Positions 12,070-20,186 of a stretch of 64,000 nt of DNA are shown piece by piece. Numbering within the stretch: the first letter of the stretch is position 1; each line of letters starts with the position of its first letter. This DNA is from Candidatus Mycolicibacterium alkanivorans (lineage in GTDB: Bacteria > Actinomycetota > Actinomycetes > Mycobacteriales > Mycobacteriaceae). Under the pieces are notes generated by a model. It was not told where the DNA came from, made no database searches, and saw only the letters and a program-made list of their open reading frames with translations. The stretch covers positions 1,674,001 to 1,738,000 of the forward strand of contig NZ_JAIVFL010000001.1 of NCBI RefSeq assembly GCF_022760805.1. Direction: 5' to 3'. The position numbers were made by a program, and so were the translations under genes.

Positions 12070-15000
12070 GGCGCGGGTTTATCACACCCCTCGCTTGTCA
12101 TCGCCAGGAATGCCCCCAACTCCACCAACCCCGCCGGCGTCGAGGGCAGGTACTCGGTGAGTGTCGCCGAGCGCACGATCACCGCGGCGTACTTGGCCCG
12201 GCTCACCGCAACGTTGAGCCGATTCCGGTTCAGCAGGAACGAGATTCCGCGCGGCACCTCAGCGATCGAGGACGCCACCATGGATATGAACACCACCGGG
12301 GCCTGCCTGCCCTGGAACTTGTCCACTGTGCCGGCCTGCACTTCAGCCAGCCCGGCCCGGTCGAGAAGGTGGCGCAGGAGCACGACCTGGGCGTTGTAGG
12401 GCGTGACCACCAGCACATCGGATGGCGCCAGCGGCCGGGTGCCGTGCTCGTCGGTCCACGGCGAGCCGAGCAGACGGGAGATCTGCGTGACGATCGCCTC
12501 GGCCTCCTCGCGGCTGTCGGTGGAGTTGCCGTCGTGGTCGAGCGTCAGCACGTGCACCCCGGGTTCGAACCCGTCGAGTCGGCGCGCCCCGGTGGTCTCC
12601 TCGACAGAGCGCAACCGGCCGTCGTAGCTCAGCCGCGACACCGCGGCGCAGACCGCGGGGTGCATCCGGTACGAGCGGTCCAGGAAGTAGCCGAGTTCCT
12701 CGGGCAAGGTGTGCCGTCCGTCGACCAGCCATCCCAGCGCGGATGAGTCGACCGGTTCGGGGTGCGTGCCTTGACTGACCTGGGGCAGTTGCTGAGGGTC
12801 GCCGAGCAGCAGCAGGTTGGTGGCGGCCGCCGCGACGGCGATGGTGTTGGCCAGGCAGAACTGGCCGGCTTCCTCGATCACCAAAAGATCCAGGCTGCCC
12901 GGCGGTACCCGGTCGGGGTTGGCGAAATCCCATGCGGTGCCGCCGATTACGCAGCCATCATGCTCGGCGATGAACACCGGATAGGCCTTTTCGTCGATAT
13001 CGGTCCAGGGCCCGCTGCCGTTCGGTTTCTTGGCCACCCGCTCCGCATGGACGCCGGCGCTGATGATGTCGCGAAACAGGTTCTCCACCACCGCATGTGC
13101 CTGGGCGACCACCCCGACGCGCCATTGATGGGTGTTGACCAGATCGGCGATGACCCGCGCGGCGGCGTAGGTCTTGCCGGTTCCGGGCGGGCCGTGCACC
13201 GCCACGTACGAGCAGTCCAAAGCAAGTAGTGTGGCGGTGATGTCGCCGACGCAGTGACAGGTACGTGGCAGTGGGCCGCCGGTCCGGGGCGGGTGGCGCA
13301 GCAGGATGTCGACGACGGCCGATGACGGCAGTGCGGGCAGCCCGGCCGCGATATCGGATGCGGCCGCGTCGATGGCCTTCCGCAATGGCTTGGTCCCGAA
13401 CGGTGCGCCGGGAGTGAGCGCGAACGGGGTCTGGGTGAACGGACCGCCGTCTTTGGGCTCGCGCTCCATCACCAGCACCTGGGTGGGTGCCGAGGTGTCG
13501 TCGCATTCGAGGACCGTCACCTTGCCGCATGCCCGTCGCTCGGGATCCTCGGACAGGCCGGCCGGAGTCGGCGGGTCGTACAGCGCGTACATCTCCTGGG
13601 TCAGCTCACCGGCGGCCATCGCACCGGTCAGCAGGATCCTGCGCTGCTGTTTGCGTGCCCGCGGCGGGATGTGCCAGTCGGCGTCGAGGACCGCTGTCTC
13701 GGCGATGAAAACACCTGGTGTGTCGTACCATTCGTCGACCGGACTGTTGAGCCGGTCGAAATGTCCCCACCAGAACGGCTTGTCCTCCCGGCGGTGATAC
13801 CCGCGGGCGGCGGCCATCATCGCCACAGCCCGCTGCTCGGCGCTGCGCGCGCTCACGTCGTCGCCGGCGAACCGCGCCAGCGTCTGGGCCATCTCGTCGT
13901 CGACCTCGACCTGGCCGCCCTCGCGCACCGGCTGCGGCCCCAGCGGCGGCACCCCGGCCTCGAACGCACGCTGCAGCAACCAGTCCCGCAGTTTACGGGT
14001 GGAGCGGCAGTCGTAGCGGTTGTAGTCCTCGATCTCCTTGAGTACGTTGGCGGCCTCGTCGTCGCGGCCCTCGGCGCGCAGCTCGCAGTAGCGGGCGTAC
14101 ATCGTGATCGAGTCGGTGGCCGTGGTGACGTCACCGGTGCGCAGCTCCGAACCCATGTACAGCGGCTCGAGCGACTTCAGGCTGTAGTTCGCGGTGCCCA
14201 CCAGAATGCTCTTGCGCACCAAGGGATACAGGTCCACCAGCACGCCGTTGCGCAGCAGGTCGTCGACCTCGTCCTCGCCTTCGCCGTAGCGCCCCGCCAG
14301 TCGTAGCAGCGCCGTCTTCTCGTACGGTGCGTAGTGGTAGATGTGCATCTTCGGGTAGCGCCTGCGCCGCTTGCGCACCGTCGTCAGGAAGTCACGCAGT
14401 GCCTTGCGCTCCGCGGCGCGGTCGTGCGCCCACAGCGGTGTGAACTCCTCGTCGGCGCCGAGCACACCGAACATGTACTCCAGGCCCCAGTCGCGCCCGT
14501 CGGCCGTCCACAGCGGGTCGCCCTCGAAGTCGAAGAACAGGTCGCCCTTGTCGTGGTCGGGCAACAGCATCAACGGCTGCGCGTCGACGACCTCGAACGG
14601 CGGTCTACCGTCCACCCGCGGAGCGATCTGCAGGCGGGCCTGGCTGCCCAGCGCGGTGACGGCGCGCGCCGGCAGGTCGGGCACCGGCCCCTCGTGCTGG
14701 GCAAGGTCGGTCATCGTGGTGATACCGGCGTCGATCAGCCTGGCGCGCTGACTGACCCGCATGCCCGCCACCAGAAGCAGGTCGTCCTGGGCGCGCACCT
14801 GGATCTCACACTCGGGGCAGCGCATGCACGCGCGGACCGTCTCGTCAGCCCAGCTGACCGCGACCCCGCTGTCGAAATGGCGGTCCAGCAGGGTCTGCAG
14901 TTCGGCACGCCGGGACCGGTACACCGGCAGCAGTTCGTCTACCCGGTAGGTCATCATGGTGCCGTTGCCCAGCACCAGTTCCACCTCGTGGTGGACGGCT

Positions 15001-15467
15001 GCCCCTCCTTCGGCAAGAGTCTCGGCGTACGCGGCCAACTGCAGCAGCGCCTCCACCTTGACCGAGCGGGCGAGCTTGGTGTCGCGCAACCGATACCGAT
15101 CCCCGTCGAGCACCAGGAAGTCGGCGAATCCCACGAAGCGGCCGTCGAACATCGCGGCCTGGTAGATGACCGGCGCGCGCCGTTCGACCGCGCGCCGCGT
15201 GGCATCGGCCGCGGCGGAGAGCCCCGCCAGCGAGTAGGCGGGCCGGCCGATGATCGCGACGTCACTGCGCGAGCGCAGCTCGTCGAGATGACGCTGCTCG
15301 TGTTCGCCACCGAGTTCGGCGGTGCGGGCCAACAGGTCGTCGGCGGCCGCGACGGCAGGTCCCCGGCCCAGCCGCGCGTCGAACGAGCGCAGCAGCGCAT
15401 ACTCGCAGCGGGCGGCCGCGGCGAGGTCGGATGCGCTGTAGATGACTCGATCGTCGGCGACGAACAC
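12066..15467 (-). CDS. TM0106-family RecB-like nuclease fused to RNase H-like exonuclease and SF1 helicase (Rv1251c-like)
   Basis: From GTG 15467 (VFVADDRVIYSASDLAAAAR) this gives 1133 residues, close to the recalled 1139 of Rv1251c. Residues 1-250 are the RecB-like part (CEYALL cysteine region, then FADFLVLDGDRYRLRDTK near 118-130). A DEDD exonuclease-like domain follows (LFFDFEGDPLW near 310, YNRYDC near 475). The C-terminal half is a superfamily 1 helicase with Walker A HGPPGTGKT near 757, VIEEAGQF, GDPQQLPQV and a final VAVSRAK motif. It probably processes DNA or RNA ends. The frame remains open upstream through a GGDEF-EAL fragment (next entry), so a longer 1445-residue product is possible. 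Confidence 0.88.
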   Translation of the reverse strand: MFVADDRVIYSASDLAAAARCEYALLRSFDARLGRGPAVAAADDLLARTAELGGEHEQRHLDELRSRSDVAIIGRPAYSLAGLSAAADATRRAVERRAPVIYQAAMFDGRFVGFADFLVLDGDRYRLRDTKLARSVKVEALLQLAAYAETLAEGGAAVHHEVELVLGNGTMMTYRVDELLPVYRSRRAELQTLLDRHFDSGVAVSWADETVRACMRCPECEIQVRAQDDLLLVAGMRVSQRARLIDAGITTMTDLAQHEGPVPDLPARAVTALGSQARLQIAPRVDGRPPFEVVDAQPLMLLPDHDKGDLFFDFEGDPLWTADGRDWGLEYMFGVLGADEEFTPLWAHDRAAERKALRDFLTTVRKRRRRYPKMHIYHYAPYEKTALLRLAGRYGEGEDEVDDLLRNGVLVDLYPLVRKSILVGTANYSLKSLEPLYMGSELRTGDVTTATDSITMYARYCELRAEGRDDEAANVLKEIEDYNRYDCRSTRKLRDWLLQRAFEAGVPPLGPQPVREGGQVEVDDEMAQTLARFAGDDVSARSAEQRAVAMMAAARGYHRREDKPFWWGHFDRLNSPVDEWYDTPGVFIAETAVLDADWHIPPRARKQQRRILLTGAMAAGELTQEMYALYDPPTPAGLSEDPERRACGKVTVLECDDTSAPTQVLVMEREPKDGGPFTQTPFALTPGAPFGTKPLRKAIDAAASDIAAGLPALPSSAVVDILLRHPPRTGGPLPRTCHCVGDITATLLALDCSYVAVHGPPGTGKTYAAARVIADLVNTHQWRVGVVAQAHAVVENLFRDIISAGVHAERVAKKPNGSGPWTDIDEKAYPVFIAEHDGCVIGGTAWDFANPDRVPPGSLDLLVIEEAGQFCLANTIAVAAAATNLLLLGDPQQLPQVSQGTHPEPVDSSALGWLVDGRHTLPEELGYFLDRSYRMHPAVCAAVSRLSYDGRLRSVEETTGARRLDGFEPGVHVLTLDHDGNSTDSREEAEAIVTQISRLLGSPWTDEHGTRPLAPSDVLVVTPYNAQVVLLRHLLDRAGLAEVQAGTVDKFQGRQAPVVFISMVASSIAEVPRGISFLLNRNRLNVAVSRAKYAAVIVRSATLTEYLPSTPAGLVELGAFLAMTSEGCDKPAP

Positions 15468-16403
15468 AGCCCCACAGTAGGCGCGGCCACCGACAACCTC
15501 GAGCCGCAACCATCCCGGCTCGATGCCGGTTTCGGCGATCACCTGCCGGGCCTGCTCGACGAGGTCGGGTTCGGCGAATTGGCGCGGGGAGAGGTTCACA
15601 GCGACCGTCAGCGGCGCACGGCCCTGCCGCGCCGCGTTCCATCCGACGGCCGCCCGGCAGGCCTCGCGCAACACCCACAGGCCGATCGGCACGATGAGTC
15701 CGGTCTCCTCGGCGGTCGGGATGAACTCGTCGGGATAGCGAAGGGTGGTCGGGGAGGTCCGCCACCGCAAAAGAGCTTCGGCTCCGACGATTTCGTCGTC
15801 GGCCGTCGATACCACCGGCTGGTAGTGCACTTCGAACGCCTGGTCGCGGGCGGCGGCCTGCAGTTCGCTTCGCAGGTCCAGGCGTCGGGTCGCGAAATCC
15901 TGCATGCGCGCGTCGTAGAACTCGGTACGTGCTTTGCCGCGCGCCTTGGCCGCGTCCATCGCCATGTCGGCGTGGCGCACCAGCTCGTCGGCCGAGTTGT
16001 GCCCGGCCGAGCTCATCGCGACCCCGATGCTGGCGCTGGCCAGCACCTCGTGGCCCTCCACCCGGAACGGGTGGCTCAGTACGCGGTGGATCCGGGTGGC
16101 GATCGCCATCGCGTCGTCCTGGTGGCGCACGTCGCGCACGAGGATGGCGAACTCGTCGCCGCTCATCCGCGCGAGCAGCACGTCGGGGTGCCCGGTGAGA
16201 TCGTCCTGCCGGATCGAGGCCCTCAGCCGCGGCCCCACCTGGGTGATCAGGGCGTCGCCGGCGGCATGGCCGAGGCTGTCGTTGACCGGTTTGAAGCCGT
16301 CCAGGTCGATAAAGATCACGCAGAACTCGGACCGGTGGTCGGGCACGGACGGGTGTTTGCCCAAATGTTTCGCCGACGAAGAAATTGCAGGAAGTGACGG
16401 CAA
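15468..16403 (-). pseudogene. Truncated GGDEF-EAL (cyclic-di-GMP enzyme) fragment read in frame into the nuclease-helicase
   Basis: About 312 codons precede the helicase in the same frame without a stop. They encode a diguanylate cyclase domain lacking its first turn (FCVIFIDLDGFKPVNDSLGH, then RMSGDEFAILV, where GGDEF is SGDEF). The first third of an EAL phosphodiesterase domain follows (VGAEALLRWR, VNLSPRQFAEPDL, GWLRLE). The EAL homology stops exactly at LRLE and the helicase leader begins. The only starts near the beginning are weak (TTG 16403). It lies between lprE and the helicase, which are adjacent in M. tuberculosis, so it looks like an inserted remnant. Whether a fused protein is made is unknown. 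Confidence 0.75.
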
Positions 16404-16431
16404 AGCCTCGATTTTGAAAGAGTGCTGGAGG

Positions 16432-16994
16432 CTAGCCGGTGTTGCCGATCAGCTCCACGCCGTTGCCGTTCCACCGAAACTTCACGACGCTCTGCAGGCC
16501 CAAGCCGTTGACGTAGACCAGGGCGACGGTGTCCCCGGTGCTCTGCGAGGCGTCGACACCGTTGAAACCGAAAGTGTCCGGCACCCCGGTCGGGATGTAT
16601 TTGCCCAGGTGAAACATCACGGCGCGGGTGTTGGGGTTCGCGCTGTTGGTGTTGGCTTTGATGATCACGGCGGACAGTTGCGTGCACTCGTTGTAGTTCC
16701 CGGCCAGCGGCACGGGGTACCACCCCTGACCGCTACGCGGGTCTTTCGGGAGCTCGGACACCGCCCGTGCGATGGCGGGTGCGGCCAGATTCACCGCACA
16801 GAGGTCGGAGGCGGGGGTGTGGTCGACGAGGGCGGCGGCGGTGGCGGGGGTGTCGAGCTGGCCGGGGCAGCCGAGGAGGTCACGCTGGTCGTGGGCTGCG
16901 GGGTCTTGGCCACCGTCGAGTCACCCGATCCGCAGCCGGCCAGCGCCGCGGCCAGAGCCGCACCCGCCGCAACGATTGTCAGGCGATGCCACAC
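16432..16994 (-). pseudogene. lprE: Lipoprotein LprE, frameshifted in a Pro-rich linker
   Basis: The N-terminal part starts at GTG 16994 and has a lipoprotein signal peptide with lipobox LAGC (VWHRLTIVAAGAALAAALAG, then C). A Thr/Ser/Pro linker follows and ends in a stop at about 16791. The conserved C-terminal domain (SDLCAVNLAAPAIARAVSEL through WNGNGVELIGNTG) continues in the next frame to the stop at 16432. One extra base in the G5 run at 16813-16817 would restore PPPPASDLCAVNL. LprE (Rv1252c) is a membrane-anchored lipoprotein of unclear function. Either the gene is broken or the run was mis-sequenced. It is divergent from deaD, as in H37Rv. Confidence 0.8.
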
Positions 16995-17066
16995 ACCGGC
17001 TGACGGTACCGTCCGGGTCCGTCGATGTGGGATTACGGCACGCTCGGGCACTAGACTGCAGGTCCA

Positions 17067-18776
17067 ATGACACCCCCGGAAAACGCCGGACCCGACGCCG
17101 ACGCCACCTCCCCTCAGACTTTCGCCGACCTGCAGATTCACCCCGCCGTGCTGCAGGCCGTCTCCGACGTCGGCTACGAGACGCCCTCGGCCATCCAGGC
17201 GGCCACCATTCCGGCGCTGCTGGCCGGCTCCGACGTCGTCGGTCTGGCCCAGACCGGTACCGGTAAGACGGCGGCCTTCGCCATCCCGATCCTGTCCAAG
17301 ATCGACCCCACCAGCCGCGTCACCCAGGCGCTGGTGCTGGCCCCGACGCGTGAGCTGGCCCTGCAGGTCGCCGAGGCGTTCAGCCGCTACGGCGCGCACC
17401 GAAACATCAATGTGCTGCCGATCTACGGCGGCTCCTCCTACGTCCCGCAGCTGGCCGGTCTCAAGCGCGGCGCGCAGGTCGTCGTCGGGACGCCGGGGCG
17501 CGTCATCGACCATCTGGAGAAGGGCAGCCTGGACCTGTCGCACCTGGACTATCTGGTGCTCGACGAGGCCGACGAGATGCTGCAGATGGGCTTCGCCGAG
17601 GACGTCGAGCGCATCCTGGCCGACACCCCGGAGTACAAGCAGGTCGCGTTGTTCTCGGCGACCATGCCGCCGGCGATCCGCAAGATCACCTCGAAGTACC
17701 TGCACGACGCCGTCGAGGTGGCGGTCAAGTCGAAGACCGCCACCGCCGAGAACATCACCCAGCGCTATATCCAGGTCGCCGGGCCGCGGAAGATGGATGC
17801 GCTGACCCGGCTGCTCGAGGTCGAACCGTTCGAGGCGATGATCGTGTTCGTCCGGACCAAGCAGGCCACCGAGGAGGTCGCCGAGAAGTTGCGGGCACGC
17901 GGGTTCGCCGCCTCGGCCATCAACGGCGATATCCCGCAGGCGCTTCGCGAGCGGACCATCGCAGCGCTCAAGGGCGGATCGATCGATATCCTGGTGGCCA
18001 CCGACGTCGCCGCCCGCGGCCTGGACGTCGAACGCATCTCCCATGTGGTGAACTACGACATCCCGCAGGATCCGGAGTCCTATGTGCACCGCATCGGGCG
18101 TACCGGGCGGGCCGGGCGATCCGGGACCGCGCTGCTGTTCGTCTCGCCGCGGGAACGCCATCTGCTGAAGTCGATCGAGAAGGTCACCCGCCAGCCGGTC
18201 ACCGAAGACCAGCTACCCAGTGTGGACGACGTCAATGCCCAGCGGGTGGCCAAGTTCCAGGATTCGATCACCGAGGCGCTCAACGCACCCGGCTTCGACA
18301 TGTTCCGCCGGTTGATCGAGGATTACGAGCGCGACAACGATGTGCCGATGGCCGACATCGCCGCCGCCCTGGCGCTACAGAGTCGCGACGGTGCGGAATT
18401 CCTGATGACCGAGCCGCCCCCGGAGAAGCGCCGCGAACGCCCGGAACGTGAAGAGCGCGAACGGGCCCCGCGCAAGACCCGCGACGACCTGGCAACCTAT
18501 CGCATCGCGGTCGGCAAGAGGCACAAGGTGGGCCCCGGCTCCATCGTCGGAGCGATCGCCAACGAAGGCGGCCTGCACCGCAGCGACTTCGGCCACATCA
18601 CCATCAAGAGCGACTTTTCGCTGGTCGAACTGCCCGCCAAACTGTCCCCGGCGACGCTGAAAGCCCTTGAGAAGACCCGGATCTCTGGTGTGCTGATCGA
18701 CCTCAAGCCGGATCGCGGCAGCCAGTCGTACGACTCGCGTCCCTCCGGCGGGAAGCCCCGGCGCCCGAGCCGATGA
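17067..18776 (+). CDS. deaD: DEAD-box ATP-dependent RNA helicase DeaD/CsdA
   Basis: The 569-residue protein shows all DEAD-box motifs in order: Q motif (TPSAIQAATIP), motif I AQTGTGKT, Ia PTRELA, II DEAD, III SAT, IV MIVFVRTK, V TDVAARGLD and VI HRIGRTGRAG. A basic, Arg/Glu-rich linker (RRERPEREERERAPRKTRDD) leads to a C-terminal RNA-binding domain of the DbpA type (VGPGSIVGAIANEGGL, near 490-560). It unwinds short RNA duplexes in ribosome assembly and mRNA turnover, mainly under cold or stress. The stop overlaps the start of the next gene (ATGA), so translation is coupled. It matches Rv1253. Confidence 0.95.
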   Translation: MTPPENAGPDADATSPQTFADLQIHPAVLQAVSDVGYETPSAIQAATIPALLAGSDVVGLAQTGTGKTAAFAIPILSKIDPTSRVTQALVLAPTRELALQVAEAFSRYGAHRNINVLPIYGGSSYVPQLAGLKRGAQVVVGTPGRVIDHLEKGSLDLSHLDYLVLDEADEMLQMGFAEDVERILADTPEYKQVALFSATMPPAIRKITSKYLHDAVEVAVKSKTATAENITQRYIQVAGPRKMDALTRLLEVEPFEAMIVFVRTKQATEEVAEKLRARGFAASAINGDIPQALRERTIAALKGGSIDILVATDVAARGLDVERISHVVNYDIPQDPESYVHRIGRTGRAGRSGTALLFVSPRERHLLKSIEKVTRQPVTEDQLPSVDDVNAQRVAKFQDSITEALNAPGFDMFRRLIEDYERDNDVPMADIAAALALQSRDGAEFLMTEPPPEKRRERPEREERERAPRKTRDDLATYRIAVGKRHKVGPGSIVGAIANEGGLHRSDFGHITIKSDFSLVELPAKLSPATLKALEKTRISGVLIDLKPDRGSQSYDSRPSGGKPRRPSR

Positions 18777-19909
18777 CCGCGTCGGCCGAGGTCGACCAGG
18801 GCGGTCTCGAACAAGTCTCCACCGTCGACCGGGTCGCGTCGCTGACCGGCGTGCGGGCGGTGGCCGCCCTGCTGGTGCTGGGCACCCACGCCGCCTACAC
18901 CACCGGCAAGTACACCCACGGCTTTGTCGGCCTGGTGTATTCGCGGATGGAGATCGGCGTACCGATCTTCTTCGTCCTGTCGGGCTACCTGTTGTTCGGA
19001 CCGTGGGTTCGGGCGGCCGCGAGCGGGCGGCAGTCGCCGTCGCTGACCCGCTACGCCTGGCATCGGGTGCGCCGCATCATGCCGGCCTACGCGGTCACCG
19101 TCCTGGTGGCGTACCTGATCTACCACTTCCGCACCGCCGGACCCAATCCCGGCCACCGCTGGATCGGCCTGTTGCGCAATCTGACGCTGACCCAGATCTA
19201 CACCGACAACTACCTGTTCTCCTATCTGCACCAAGGACTTACGCAGATGTGGAGCCTGGCGGTCGAGGCGGCGTTCTACGTCGCGCTGCCCGTCCTCGCC
19301 TACATGCTGCTGGTGGTGCTGTGCCGCGGGCAGTGGCGGCCGCGGCTGCTGCTCGCCGGATTGGCGGGCCTGGCGCTGATCAGCCCGGCCTGGATGATCC
19401 TGGTGCACACCACCCATTTCCTGCCTGACGGCGCCCGGTTGTGGCTGCCCGGATATCTGGCCTGGTTCATCGGCGGCATGATGCTGACGGTGTTGCAGGC
19501 CATGGGCATTCAGATGTTCGGTTTCATTGCCGTGCCACTGGCGCTGATTTGTTACGCCATCGCCTCGACGCCGATCGCCGGCGAACCGACCACCTCACCG
19601 ACCGGTCTGGGTCAGGCCCTGGTCAAGACCGGCTTCTATGCGGTGATCGCGACGTTGGTGGTGGCGCCACTGGCTCTGGGCAACCGGGGTTGGTACGCGG
19701 GGCTGCTGGCCACCCGGCCGATGGTGTGGCTCGGTGAGATCTCCTACGAGATCTTCCTGGTGCACCTGGTCGTCATGGAGATCGCCATGGTCAACGTGCT
19801 GCACTGGCCGGTGTATACCGGGTCGGCGCCGGCACTGTCCGTCGTCACCCTGGTGATGACCATCCCGGTGGCGTGGGTGTTGCACCGGTTCACCCGGGTG
19901 CGTAGCTAG
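18773..19909 (+). CDS. Acyltransferase 3 family membrane protein (Rv1254-like)
   Basis: This 378-residue polytopic protein has about ten hydrophobic segments. It opens with SLTGVRAVAALLVLGTHAAY, which contains the catalytic-type His of acyltransferase family 3, followed by RMEIGVPIFFVLSGYLLFGP. A conserved SLAVEAAFY motif lies near residue 163. Members transfer acetyl, succinyl or other acyl groups from the cytoplasm to cell-surface sugars or lipids. The acceptor here is unknown. It begins inside the deaD stop codon and is the last gene of that operon. The following 277 nt (19910-20186) hold no gene that I can support. Confidence 0.88.
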   Translation: MTASAEVDQGGLEQVSTVDRVASLTGVRAVAALLVLGTHAAYTTGKYTHGFVGLVYSRMEIGVPIFFVLSGYLLFGPWVRAAASGRQSPSLTRYAWHRVRRIMPAYAVTVLVAYLIYHFRTAGPNPGHRWIGLLRNLTLTQIYTDNYLFSYLHQGLTQMWSLAVEAAFYVALPVLAYMLLVVLCRGQWRPRLLLAGLAGLALISPAWMILVHTTHFLPDGARLWLPGYLAWFIGGMMLTVLQAMGIQMFGFIAVPLALICYAIASTPIAGEPTTSPTGLGQALVKTGFYAVIATLVVAPLALGNRGWYAGLLATRPMVWLGEISYEIFLVHLVVMEIAMVNVLHWPVYTGSAPALSVVTLVMTIPVAWVLHRFTRVRS

Positions 19910-20186
19910 CCGGCCTCGCCGCGGTGGCCTGGACGACTTCGGACTGCTCAGCCGTCTCAGCGCCGATGGGGCCGCGCCCTCCGGCCGGCAGGCCTCTCGA
20001 CGCACGAGGTGACGAGCTGTGGTCTTGCCGGTGAACTCGCCTTTTCGGCGATACGGGAGCAAGTCGTGCGTGGTAGCGTCGCCGCACACGGGCCCACAAA
20101 GGGCGGGTGGGACGACCCCTGATGAAGCGCCGTTGCTGCCGCGGATTCGCTGTCCTCCCGAGGTGGGAACTCGACGGACTGGCTGA

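Noticed and set aside
14334..16397. 687-codon plus-strand frame opposite the nuclease-helicase
   Set aside because: No recognisable motif, His/Arg/Val shadow composition; the minus strand shows helicase and GGDEF-EAL motifs.
20100..20125. Possible DosR box upstream of hoxF (GGTGGGACGACCCCTG)
   Set aside because: The two half-sites are several bases too close to fit GGGACTWWAGTCCC, so it was not listed as a site.
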